From the NCBI RefSeq assembly GCF_011067135.1, contig NZ_JAAMOW010000008.1, positions 124,001-188,000 of the forward strand: a DNA stretch of 64,000 nucleotides. Direction: 5' to 3'. Below, one piece after another: positions 19,105-26,904 of this stretch. Under the pieces are notes generated by a model, which ran no database searches, was not told the origin of the DNA, and saw only the letters and a list, made by a program, of their open reading frames with translations. Both the position numbers and the translations under genes were made by a program. The first letter of the stretch is position 1. Each line of letters opens with the position of its first letter. This DNA comes from Solimonas terrae (GTDB taxonomy: Bacteria; Pseudomonadota; Gammaproteobacteria; Nevskiales; Nevskiaceae).

Positions 19105-19395
19105 GTCCCTGTCCGGCATGCGCGAGCCGCCAAGGCGCGGGATGGCGTGTTGCAGGCGTTCGATATCCGGGTGCCGGGTGTCGTAGACCACCTCATCGAG
19201 GCCGCCGGTCTCGACGACGCGGCCATCCGGTATGACCGCGATGCGGTCGGGAATCCGGGCGACGACGCCGAGCTTTTGCGTGACGGGAACCGTGGCGGTG
19301 CCGAAGCACTGCCGCGGTTCCTGCAGTGGACTGAAAATCTGTGCCTGCACGACGGAGCCCTGCGCCGTTGTCGGTTTGTCGACCAGGGTCAGAAC
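19105..19395 (-). pseudogene. Remnant of an oligopeptide/dipeptide-type ABC transporter ATPase (C-terminal part)
   Basis: About 97 codons resemble the Walker B-to-C-terminus portion of DppD/OppD/DppF ATPases. LTLVDKPTTAQ stands where families have LLIADEPTTALD, then come VQAQI, VTQKLGVVARIPDRIAV (for VTHDLGVVARIADRVAV), GRVVETG and RHPDIERLQHAIPRL, the oligopeptide-type tail. The P-loop and signature parts are absent. The Walker B Glu is Lys and the switch His is Gln, so it could not hydrolyse ATP. It begins immediately after, and in frame with, the TGA stop of the LysR gene and has no start of its own. This is recognition from motif order only. Confidence 0.75.
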
Positions 19396-20280
19396 TCAGC
19401 GGCTGCCGGCGATCGACGCCTGGCCGAGCTCTTCGCGCAGTGCCCGCGCTGCGGCCGACGCCGCGCGGTTCTGATGCCAGACGCAGCCGAGATCGCGATG
19501 CATCGCCAGTTCGGGAACCCGCAGGCGACGAATCGATTCGTCGATCATCGAATCCGGCAGCACGCTCCAGCCCAGGCCGATGCCAACCAGCATCTTCAGG
19601 GTTTCCAGGTAATTGGTCGCGAGCCGGATGCGGGGTGTCAGATCATGTTGCTGTAGCGCCTGCGTGACGATCCGTCGCGTGTAGGTGTTCTCGTCGGGAA
19701 ACACCGCCGGGTGATCGGCGAGGTCGTGCAGGCGCAGGCGGCGCTTGCCAAGCAGCGGATGATTCGGTGCGACGACCACACTGAGCGGGTCCGGCCAGAT
19801 CGTCTGCATCGTCAGTTGCGCAAGCGGTTGAGTTGGCAAGGTGACGATGCCGAGTTCGAGCTTGCCGGCGAGCACGCCTTCGCAGGCGACTTCCGAATCC
19901 ATGAAGTGGATGTCGAGGTCGACCTCGGGATAGCGCTGCGTGAAGCTGCGCAACACGGGCGGCAACCGGTGCAGGCCGATGTGATGGCTGGTGCCGATCG
20001 ACAGGCGGCCGGCGACCTGGTCGTGCAATTGCGAGAGCGCGCGGCGGCCGTCCTCGATGTCCTGCAAGGCCTTGCGGGCATATGGCAGCAGTGTGCGGCC
20101 GGCATCAGTCAGCCGCACGCGGCGACCGATGCGATCGAACAGCGACTGGCCGATCTGCTGTTCAAGCATCGTGATGCGCTTGCTGATCGCCGGTTGCGAC
20201 AGATGCAGCGCGAGTCCTGCCTGCGTGAACGAACCACTGTCGGCGATTTCGATAAATGCGCTCAGTGCCTGCGTGTCCAT
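19396..20280 (-). CDS. LysR-family transcriptional regulator, divergent from leuC
   Basis: The 294-aa protein has an N-terminal winged HTH (about 1-60: FIEIADSGSFTQAGLALHLSQPAISKRI) and a periplasmic-binding-like effector domain (about 90-290). The start ATG at 20280 is conserved in position. It is transcribed divergently from leuCD, so regulation of leucine biosynthesis is the natural guess, as for LysR genes beside leuC in other gammaproteobacteria. Downstream its stop codon abuts an ABC-ATPase remnant in the same frame, which marks a rearrangement point; the LysR domain itself looks complete. Confidence 0.88.
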   Translation of the reverse strand: MDTQALSAFIEIADSGSFTQAGLALHLSQPAISKRITMLEQQIGQSLFDRIGRRVRLTDAGRTLLPYARKALQDIEDGRRALSQLHDQVAGRLSIGTSHHIGLHRLPPVLRSFTQRYPEVDLDIHFMDSEVACEGVLAGKLELGIVTLPTQPLAQLTMQTIWPDPLSVVVAPNHPLLGKRRLRLHDLADHPAVFPDENTYTRRIVTQALQQHDLTPRIRLATNYLETLKMLVGIGLGWSVLPDSMIDESIRRLRVPELAMHRDLGCVWHQNRAASAAARALREELGQASIAGSR

Positions 20281-20339
20281 CGATCGATCCCGAAGTTTTG
20301 ATCATTCTATATTGGAATGAATTACATAAAAACGATTCA

Positions 20340-20369
20340 TTGGAGTTATCAGTAACGCCCGCCTAGAAT
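20340..20369 (+). promoter_or_regulatory. leuC promoter
   Basis: TTGGAG (20340-20345), an 18-bp spacer and TAGAAT (20364-20369) give a leader of about 30 nt before the leuC ATG. The surrounding 20300-20345 is AT-rich (ATTCTATATTGGAATGAATT), as expected for a LysR-controlled divergent promoter. No leader peptide or attenuator fits in so short a leader. Confidence 0.6.
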
Positions 20370-20407
20370 CGCCGCGCATCGAAGACGCCTTGCGCAGGAG
20401 AGAGCTG

Positions 20408-21811
20408 ATGAGCGCCCGCACGCTGTACGACAAAATCTGGGATGACCACGTCGTCGAAGACTTCGGCGGCGGTTCCGCCCTCATCTACATCGATCGTCAT
20501 CTGGTTCACGAAGTGACCAGCCCGCAGGCTTTCGACGGTCTGCGCCTCAACGACCGCAAGCCCTGGCGTCTGGCGGCGAACCTGGCCGTGCCGGATCACA
20601 ACGTGCCGACCGTCGATCGCGCCAAGGGCATCAAGGACCCGATCTCGCGTGCGCAGCTCGACGCGCTGGACGCCAACTGCGCCGAATTCGGCATCACCAA
20701 GTTCGAGCTGATGGACCGCCGCCAGGGCATCGTCCACGTCATCGGCCCCGAGCAGGGCGCGACCTTGCCCGGCATGACGGTGGTCTGCGGCGATTCGCAT
20801 ACCTCGACGCACGGCGCGTTCGGCGCGCTGGCGTTCGGCATCGGCACCTCCGAAGTCGAACACGCGCTGGCGACGCAGACGCTGGTGCTGAAGAAGGCGA
20901 AGACCATGCGGGTGCGCGTCAACGGCCACGTCGGCCCCGGCGTCACCGCCAAGGACATCACGCTGGCGATCATCGGCCGCATCGGCACGGCCGGCGGCAC
21001 CGGCCACGTCATCGAATACGCCGGCGAGGCGATCGAGGACCTGTCGATCGAGGGTCGCATGACCCTGTGCAACATGGCGATCGAGGGCGGCGCGCGCGCC
21101 GGTCTGGTCGCGGTCGACGACAAGACCATCGAATACGTGCGCGGCCGGCCGTTCGCGCCGCGAGCCGAGCACTGGGACGCGGCGGTCGCATACTGGCGCA
21201 CGCTGAAATCCGATCCGGGCGCCAGCTTCGACAAGACCGTCGAGATCGACGCGGCGAGCATCCAGCCGCAGGTCAGCTGGGGCACGTCGCCGGAAATGGT
21301 GCTGCCGGTCGGCGCAAACGTGCCGGACCCGGCCGCCGAGGCCGATCCGGTCAAGCGCAGCGGCATGGAAAAGGCGCTCGCCTACATGGCGCTGCAGGCC
21401 GGCACGCCGATCGAGCAGATCGCGATCGACAAGGTCTTCATCGGCTCGTGCACGAATTCGCGCATCGAGGACATCCGTGCCGCCGCGGCGGTCGTCAAGG
21501 GACGCAAGAAGGCGGCGAGCGTGAAGTTGGCGATGGTCGTGCCGGGCTCGGGTCTGGTCAAGGAACAGGCCGAGGCCGAGGGTCTGCACCAGGTCTTTCT
21601 CGACGCCGGCTTCGAATGGCGCGAGCCGGGCTGCTCGATGTGCCTGGCGATGAACGCCGACCGCCTGGAACCGGGCGAGCGCTGCGCGTCGACGTCCAAC
21701 CGCAACTTCGAAGGCCGGCAGGGTGCCGGCGGGCGTACGCATCTGGTATCGCCGGCGATGGCGGCCGCAGCGGGCATTGCCGGTCACTTCGTCGACGTGC
21801 GTGCGCTGTAG
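20408..21811 (+). CDS. leuC: 3-isopropylmalate dehydratase large subunit
   Basis: With LeuD it isomerises 2- to 3-isopropylmalate. The 467-aa aconitase-fold protein carries the three [4Fe-4S] cysteines: Cys348 in GSCTNSR, and Cys409 and Cys412 in GCSMC. It also has [16 protein letters not shown] and RNFEGRQG. The ATG at 20408 follows an AGGAGAG ribosome site. An upstream in-frame start at 20390 overlaps that site and is rejected. The leuC-leuD spacing is 18 bp. Confidence 0.96.
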   Translation: MSARTLYDKIWDDHVVEDFGGGSALIYIDRHLVHEVTSPQAFDGLRLNDRKPWRLAANLAVPDHNVPTVDRAKGIKDPISRAQLDALDANCAEFGITKFELMDRRQGIVHVIGPEQGATLPGMTVVCGDSHTSTHGAFGALAFGIGTSEVEHALATQTLVLKKAKTMRVRVNGHVGPGVTAKDITLAIIGRIGTAGGTGHVIEYAGEAIEDLSIEGRMTLCNMAIEGGARAGLVAVDDKTIEYVRGRPFAPRAEHWDAAVAYWRTLKSDPGASFDKTVEIDAASIQPQVSWGTSPEMVLPVGANVPDPAAEADPVKRSGMEKALAYMALQAGTPIEQIAIDKVFIGSCTNSRIEDIRAAAAVVKGRKKAASVKLAMVVPGSGLVKEQAEAEGLHQVFLDAGFEWREPGCSMCLAMNADRLEPGERCASTSNRNFEGRQGAGGRTHLVSPAMAAAAGIAGHFVDVRAL

Positions 21812-21829
21812 GCGACAGGAGAACCGAAC

Positions 21830-22471
21830 ATGCAAGCTTTCACCGTCGTCACCAGCCGCATCGCGCCGCTGGATCGCCCCAACGTCGATACCGACGCGAT
21901 CATTCCCAAGCAGTATCTGAAGTCGATCCGCCGCACCGGTTTCGGTCCGTTCCTGTTCGATGACTGGCGTTACCGCGATCCGGGCGATCTGGAGATCGAT
22001 CCGGCGACGCGCCGCGTCAATCCGGACTTCGTGCTCAACCAGCCTGCGCATCAGGGCGCGCAGATCCTGATCGCGCGCGACAACTTCGGCTGCGGCTCAT
22101 CGCGCGAGCACGCGGTGTGGGCGCTCGACGACTACGGCTTCCGCGCCGTCATCGCACCGAGCTTTGCCGACATCTTCTTCTCCAACTGCTTCAAGAACGG
22201 CGTGCTGCCGGTCGTGCTGAAGCCCGAGGAAGTGCAGGCGATCTTCGAGGGTGTGGCGAAGAACCCGGACGCAGCGTTCACCATCGATCTGCCGGCGCAG
22301 CAGGTGAAGCTGCCGTGCGGCAATGCCTTTGCGTTCGAGATCGACCCGGTACGCAAGCGCAATCTCGTCGAGGGGCTCGATGAGATCGGCCTGACGCTGA
22401 AGAACGCCGATGCCATCCGCGCCTACGAGGCACGCCGTGCGCAGCAGGCGCCGTGGCTGTTCGCGTCATGA
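21830..22471 (+). CDS. leuD: 3-isopropylmalate dehydratase small subunit
   Basis: The 213-aa swivel-domain subunit of isopropylmalate isomerase has [11 protein letters not shown], the substrate loop [11 protein letters not shown], and [13 protein letters not shown]. Length and order are as in other proteobacteria. The ribosome site is GACAGGAG. The stop overlaps the ATG of the following methyltransferase (ATGA), so the pair is coupled. Confidence 0.96.
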   Translation: MQAFTVVTSRIAPLDRPNVDTDAIIPKQYLKSIRRTGFGPFLFDDWRYRDPGDLEIDPATRRVNPDFVLNQPAHQGAQILIARDNFGCGSSREHAVWALDDYGFRAVIAPSFADIFFSNCFKNGVLPVVLKPEEVQAIFEGVAKNPDAAFTIDLPAQQVKLPCGNAFAFEIDPVRKRNLVEGLDEIGLTLKNADAIRAYEARRAQQAPWLFAS

Positions 22472-23238
22472 GCGCCGCGGCCGGACAGACCTGGGATGCC
22501 GACGCGTACGCGCGCAACGGCCGCTTTGTCGCCGATCTGGCGGTCGATCTCGTCGGCTGGCTGGCGCCGCAGGCCGGTGAGCGGATTCTCGATCTCGGCT
22601 GCGGCGATGGTGCGCTGACCGAGAAGTTGATCGAACAGGGCGCGCAGGTCGTCGGTGCCGACGCCAGTCCCGAGCTGGTCGCCGCGGCGCGCGCGCGGGG
22701 TGTCGATGCGCGCGTGATCGACGGTCAGCAGCTGGGCTTCGACGCCGGGTTCGATGCGGTGTTCTCGAATGCCGCGCTGCACTGGATGAAGCGTGATCCG
22801 GATGCCGTGCTCGCCGGTGTTGCGCGCGCGCTGAAAGCCGGTGGTCGCTTCGTCGCGGAGATGGGCGGCGCCGGCAATGTCGCTGCGATCCGCGGTGCGC
22901 TGCATGAGGTGCTCGCCGCGCGCGGTCATGACGCCGCGGCTGCCGATCCGTGGTTCTTCCCGACGCTGGCCGACTATCGCCGCCGCCTCGAAGCGGCCGG
23001 CTTCACGGTCACCGCGATCGAGAGCTTTGCACGACCGACGCTGCTGCCGGGCGACATCGGCGGCTGGCTGCGCACGTTCGCACAGGCATTCCTGGCGATC
23101 GTGCCGGAAGCCGAGCGCGATGCCGTCATTGCCGAAGTGCAGGATGCGCTGCACACGCGGCTTGCCAACCAGGCCGGGCAGTGGACGGCCGATTACGTGC
23201 GGCTGCGCTTTGTCGCGCTGAAGACGCCGCGCCAGTAG
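22468..23238 (+). CDS. Class I SAM-dependent methyltransferase
   Basis: The 256-aa protein has motif [16 protein letters not shown] (about 41-55), acidic VGADASPEL and FSNAALHWM, a stretch shared with trans-aconitate methyltransferase-like enzymes. A methyltransferase of this kind lies between leuD and leuB in Pseudomonas also. A link to toxic by-products of the isopropylmalate/aconitase-type reaction would be reasonable but is not shown. The ATG at 22468 overlaps the leuD stop by four bases. Confidence 0.87.
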   Translation: MSAAAGQTWDADAYARNGRFVADLAVDLVGWLAPQAGERILDLGCGDGALTEKLIEQGAQVVGADASPELVAAARARGVDARVIDGQQLGFDAGFDAVFSNAALHWMKRDPDAVLAGVARALKAGGRFVAEMGGAGNVAAIRGALHEVLAARGHDAAAADPWFFPTLADYRRRLEAAGFTVTAIESFARPTLLPGDIGGWLRTFAQAFLAIVPEAERDAVIAEVQDALHTRLANQAGQWTADYVRLRFVALKTPRQ

Positions 23239-23291
23239 CCCATGGCTTTGCGAAGCCGGAAAGCGCACCCAACACTCGAAGAAGAAAACGA

Positions 23292-24374
23292 ATGAGCAAC
23301 AAGAAAATCCTGATCCTGCCCGGCGACTACATCGGCCCGGAAATCATGGCCGAAGCGGTCAAGGTGCTGGAGCTGCTGCGCGACGAAGGCGAGGCGATCG
23401 AGTGGAGCTTCGGCCATCTCGGCGGTGCCGCGTACGATGCCGAAGGCCATCCGTATCCGGAATCGACGCAGAAGGCGGCCCGTGCGGCCGATGCCATCCT
23501 GCTCGGTGCCGTCGGTGGCCCGAAGTACGACGAGCTGCCTCGCGAGGTGCGCCCGGAGCGCGGCCTGCTCGGCATCCGCAAGGATCTCGGCCTGTTCGCG
23601 AACCTGCGGCCGGCGCTGGCATTCGACGAACTCGCCGGTGCCTCGTCGCTGAAGCGCGAGGTCATCGAAGGGCTCGACATCCTCATCCTGCGCGAGCTGA
23701 CCGGTGACATCTACTTCGGTCAGCCGCGCGGCCGGCGCACGACGGCCGACGGCCACGCCGAAGGCTTCGACACCATGCACTACAGCGCGCCGGAGATCGA
23801 ACGCATCGCCCGCGTCGCGTTCGAGGCCGCGCGCAAGCGCAGCAAGCGGGTCTGCTCGGTCGACAAGGAGAATGTTCTCGAAACCTCGCGGCTGTGGCGC
23901 GAAGTCGTCATCCAGGTCGCCAGGGACTATCCGGATGTCGAGCTGACGCACATGTACGTCGACAACGCGGCGATGCAGCTTGTGCGCCGCCCCAAGCAGT
24001 TCGACGTCATCGTTACCGGCAACATCTTCGGCGACATCCTGTCCGACGAGGCGTCGATGCTGTGCGGGTCGATCGGCCTGCTGCCGTCGGCGTCGCTCGA
24101 TGTTCACAACAAGGGCATGTACGAACCGATCCACGGCAGCGCGCCGGACATCGCCGGGCAGGGCAGGGCCAATCCGATCGCGACGATCCTGTCGGTCGGC
24201 ATGATGTTCAAGTACACGTTCGACCGCGGCGATATCGCCGAGCGCATCGACGCCGCCGTCAAGCAGGTGATCCGCGACGGCAAGCGCACCGGTGACATCG
24301 CCGCAGCGGGTGAGGCGGTGATCGGCACGCGGGAGATGGGCGACGCGATCGTCGCAGCCCTGCGGCGCAAGTAA
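23292..24374 (+). CDS. leuB: 3-isopropylmalate dehydrogenase
   Basis: The 360-aa enzyme oxidatively decarboxylates 3-isopropylmalate with NAD. The signatures are [13 protein letters not shown], the substrate/Mg region [26 protein letters not shown], and the adenine loop [13 protein letters not shown]. The N-terminal loop reads PGDYIGPEI, with Tyr where most family members have Gly (GDGIGPE). This substitution is at a conserved turn and is worth noting, though the rest is intact. The ATG at 23292 follows an A-rich, GAAGAAG-type ribosome site. Confidence 0.96.
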   Translation: MSNKKILILPGDYIGPEIMAEAVKVLELLRDEGEAIEWSFGHLGGAAYDAEGHPYPESTQKAARAADAILLGAVGGPKYDELPREVRPERGLLGIRKDLGLFANLRPALAFDELAGASSLKREVIEGLDILILRELTGDIYFGQPRGRRTTADGHAEGFDTMHYSAPEIERIARVAFEAARKRSKRVCSVDKENVLETSRLWREVVIQVARDYPDVELTHMYVDNAAMQLVRRPKQFDVIVTGNIFGDILSDEASMLCGSIGLLPSASLDVHNKGMYEPIHGSAPDIAGQGRANPIATILSVGMMFKYTFDRGDIAERIDAAVKQVIRDGKRTGDIAAAGEAVIGTREMGDAIVAALRRK

Positions 24375-24385
24375 ACAAGTCGGCG

Positions 24386-24405
24386 GATACGGCGCCAGCC
24401 GTATC
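24386..24405 (+). other. Intercistronic hairpin between leuB and asd
   Basis: An 8-bp perfect stem GATACGGC/GCCGTATC closes a GCCA loop in the 58-bp gap. It has no T-run, so it looks like an mRNA-stabilising or processing hairpin rather than a terminator. Confidence 0.5.
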
Positions 24406-24432
24406 TGCGCATCCGTACATCGAGAGAATGAA

Positions 24433-25551
24433 ATGAAGAAGGTTGGTTTCGTCGGCTGGCGCGGCATGGTCGGTTCGGTGCTCATGCAGCGCATGCAGGA
24501 AGAGCGTGACTTCGCGCTGATCGAGTCGCATTTCTACAGCACGTCCAGCGCCGGCGGCGCGGGTCCGGTCATCGACGGCAAGCCGACGCCGGCGCTCAAG
24601 GATGCGAACAGCATCGAGGCCCTGCGGGCGATGGACGTGATCATCAGCTGCCAGGGCGGCGATTACACGAATGCCGTCTTCCCGAAGCTGCGCGACAGCG
24701 GCTGGAACGGCTACTGGATCGACGCGGCGAGCAGCCTGCGCATGAAGGACGACGCCGTCATCATCCTCGATCCGGTCAATCGCCACGTCATCGATGCGGC
24801 GCTGGCGCGGGGCGTCAGGAATTACATCGGCGGCAACTGCACCAACTCCATCCTGCTGATGGGCGTCGGCGGCCTGTTCCGTGCCGGTCTGGTCGACTGG
24901 GTCAGTTCGATGACCTATCAGGCGGCCTCCGGCGGCGGTGCCAATCACATGCGCGAACTGCTGAAGGGCATGGGCGTCGTCCACGCGGCTGTCGCCGATG
25001 AGCTGGCGACGCCGGCGTCGGCGATCCTCGAGATCGACCGCAAGGTTGCGGCGAGCATTCGCGAAGACGTGCCGACCGAATTTTTCGGCGCGCCGCTGGC
25101 GGGCGGCCTGATCCCGTGGATCGACGCACAGCTCGACAACGGCCAGTCCAAGGAAGAGTGGAAGGGGCAGGCGGAAGTCAACAAGATGCTCGGCAACGCG
25201 GCGCCGGAATCCGTGGTGCCGGTCGACGGTCTTTGCGTGCGCATCGGCGCCATGCGCTGCCACAGCCTCGCGCTGACGATCAAGCTCAAGCGTGATCTGC
25301 CGCTCGGCGAGATCGAGACCTTGATCCGCGGCGGCAACGATTGGGTCAAGTGGGTGCCGAACGACCGTGCGATCACCGTGAAGGAACTGACGCCCGCCGC
25401 GATCACCGGCGGTTTGCAGATCGGCGTCGGACGCGTGCGCAAGCTCAATCTCGGCCCCGAATATGTCTCCGCATTCGTGATCGGTGACCAGTTGCTGTGG
25501 GGTGCGGCCGAGCCGCTGCGGAGAATGTTGCGCATCCTGCTCGAAGCCTGA
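24433..25551 (+). CDS. asd: Aspartate-semialdehyde dehydrogenase
   Basis: It reduces aspartyl phosphate to the semialdehyde, the branch point to Lys, Met, Thr and diaminopimelate. The 372-aa protein has [10 protein letters not shown] (8-17), catalytic Cys136 in [22 protein letters not shown], and RIGAMRCHS with the substrate Arg. It matches the E. coli type (367 aa), not the short archaeal type. Its position after leuB is conserved with Pseudomonas. Confidence 0.95.
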   Translation: MKKVGFVGWRGMVGSVLMQRMQEERDFALIESHFYSTSSAGGAGPVIDGKPTPALKDANSIEALRAMDVIISCQGGDYTNAVFPKLRDSGWNGYWIDAASSLRMKDDAVIILDPVNRHVIDAALARGVRNYIGGNCTNSILLMGVGGLFRAGLVDWVSSMTYQAASGGGANHMRELLKGMGVVHAAVADELATPASAILEIDRKVAASIREDVPTEFFGAPLAGGLIPWIDAQLDNGQSKEEWKGQAEVNKMLGNAAPESVVPVDGLCVRIGAMRCHSLALTIKLKRDLPLGEIETLIRGGNDWVKWVPNDRAITVKELTPAAITGGLQIGVGRVRKLNLGPEYVSAFVIGDQLLWGAAEPLRRMLRILLEA

Positions 25552-25589
25552 GCGATCGGCAGTGGGCGCCGCTAGAATGGCGACCCGAC

Positions 25590-25621
25590 AACCCGTCCGG
25601 GCCCTGCACGGACGGGTTTTT
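25590..25621 (+). terminator. Hairpin terminator between asd and its paralogue
   Basis: A 10-bp stem AACCCGTCCG/CGGACGGGTT around a 9-nt loop is followed by a short T-run (TTTTT). It sits after a TAGAAT box (25573-25578), so it ends the asd transcript. It would also lie in the leader of any message starting at that box. Confidence 0.8.
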
Positions 25622-25635
25622 CATTTGGAGCCTGC

Positions 25636-26661
25636 ATGTCGAAGCGGTTTGAAATCGCGATCATCGGTGCCGACAGCCCGGTTGCCGAAGCCCTGATGGA
25701 GCTGATGACCGAGCGCGGCTTTCCGGTTGCCGAGACATCGGCGCTGGTGCTCGATCCGGATTCGGAAGCCGATGTCAGCTTCGCCGGGCGCCCGATCCTG
25801 CTCGACGATGCACGCAGCTTCGACTTTTCACAGGTGCAGCTGGCATTTCTTGCCGATGCCGATCCCGAGCTGACGGTGCAGGCCGAACGCGCGGCCGACG
25901 CCGGTGTCATCGTCGTCGATGCCAGCGGCCAGCAATGGCGCGATTCGGCGATTCCCGTCGTCGTACCCGAAGTCAACGCCGCGGCGCTCGCGCGCTACTC
26001 GGAGCGCGGTATCGTCGCCGCGCCGGATCGCGTCAACGTCGCGCTGGCGCCCGTGCTGTCGGCCCTGCACCAACTGTTCGGGCTGGAAAGCGTCAGTCTG
26101 ACCGCCTTGCTGGCGGCGTCCGATGGCGGCCGAGCGGCGCTCGAGGACCTGGCCCGCGAGACGACGGCGCTGCTCAATGCACGGTTCTACGAGCGACGCC
26201 ATTTTCCGAAACAGATCGCATTCAACGTGCTCGGTCAGGATGCCGACGCCGGCCTGGACGGGAGCACCGAGCGCGAGCGCCGGATCGGCGACGAACTGCC
26301 GGTCCTGCTGGGTTTGCCGAAGCTGAGGGTGCAGGCCAGTCTGGTGCCGGTGCCCGTGTTCTACGGGCATGCACTGTCGGTGCATCTGCGCTTTGCCGGC
26401 GCGGTATCGCTGGAGCAGGCGATCGATGCGCTGGCTGCGGTGCCGGGTCTGTCGCTGCAAGGCTCGCGGCTCGCCGACGACGGGCTGACGCCGGTCACCG
26501 ACGCGTCGATGAATCCGCAACTCGGGGTCGGTCGCCTGCGCGCGGCGCGCGACGATCCACATGCGCTGGCGCTGTGGCTGACCGCCGACAATATTCGGCG
26601 CTGCAGCGCGCTGAACGCCATTGCCAGCGCCGAAATTCTGGTTCGTGACTATCTGGACTGA
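25636..26661 (+). CDS. Aspartate-semialdehyde dehydrogenase paralogue lacking the catalytic cysteine (USG-1-like)
   Basis: The 341-aa protein has the Asd fold: IIGADSPVAEALMELM at the N-terminus and YGHALSVHLRFAG in the dimerisation domain. Where true Asd has Pro-Asn-Cys at the active site this one has Pro130-Asp131-Arg132-Val133, so it cannot form the thioacyl intermediate. A second, inactive-looking Asd homologue stands between asd and fimV in Pseudomonas too, so this is an old conserved paralogue rather than fresh decay. Its function is unknown. The ribosome site is TTTGGAG, 7 bp upstream. Confidence 0.85.
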   Translation: MSKRFEIAIIGADSPVAEALMELMTERGFPVAETSALVLDPDSEADVSFAGRPILLDDARSFDFSQVQLAFLADADPELTVQAERAADAGVIVVDASGQQWRDSAIPVVVPEVNAAALARYSERGIVAAPDRVNVALAPVLSALHQLFGLESVSLTALLAASDGGRAALEDLARETTALLNARFYERRHFPKQIAFNVLGQDADAGLDGSTERERRIGDELPVLLGLPKLRVQASLVPVPVFYGHALSVHLRFAGAVSLEQAIDALAAVPGLSLQGSRLADDGLTPVTDASMNPQLGVGRLRAARDDPHALALWLTADNIRRCSALNAIASAEILVRDYLD

Positions 26662-26904
26662 GCGCGGCACCATGGCGCGATGGTCGATCATCCAAGTCGC
26701 GTCGCGCAGCCAAATCAGGGCTTCACGGCCGGCCCGTCGGCGACTGCCGGCGCGGTTGCCGAGCATCGCCGATCCCGGGATTTTCGTCGGACAGTGGCCG
26801 TTTTGATAAATGATCGTGTATAAAAGGGCTTATACGCTCAATTTAAGCTGTAGCATGAGATCATTGACTGCGGCTGGCGGGAGTCCAAGGGGGCTTGGAG
26901 GGCT
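26662..26904 (+). other. Intergenic region upstream of fimV
   Basis: These 243 bp are AT-rich from about 26800, with TTGATA (26803) and an inverted repeat GTATAA-AAGGGC-TTATAC (26818-26835). They probably hold the fimV promoter, but no well-spaced -35/-10 pair can be fixed. Confidence 0.4.

Noticed and set aside
20363-22051. Long antisense frame opposite leuC-leuD
   Set aside because: It is codon-bias mirror of two unmistakable genes.
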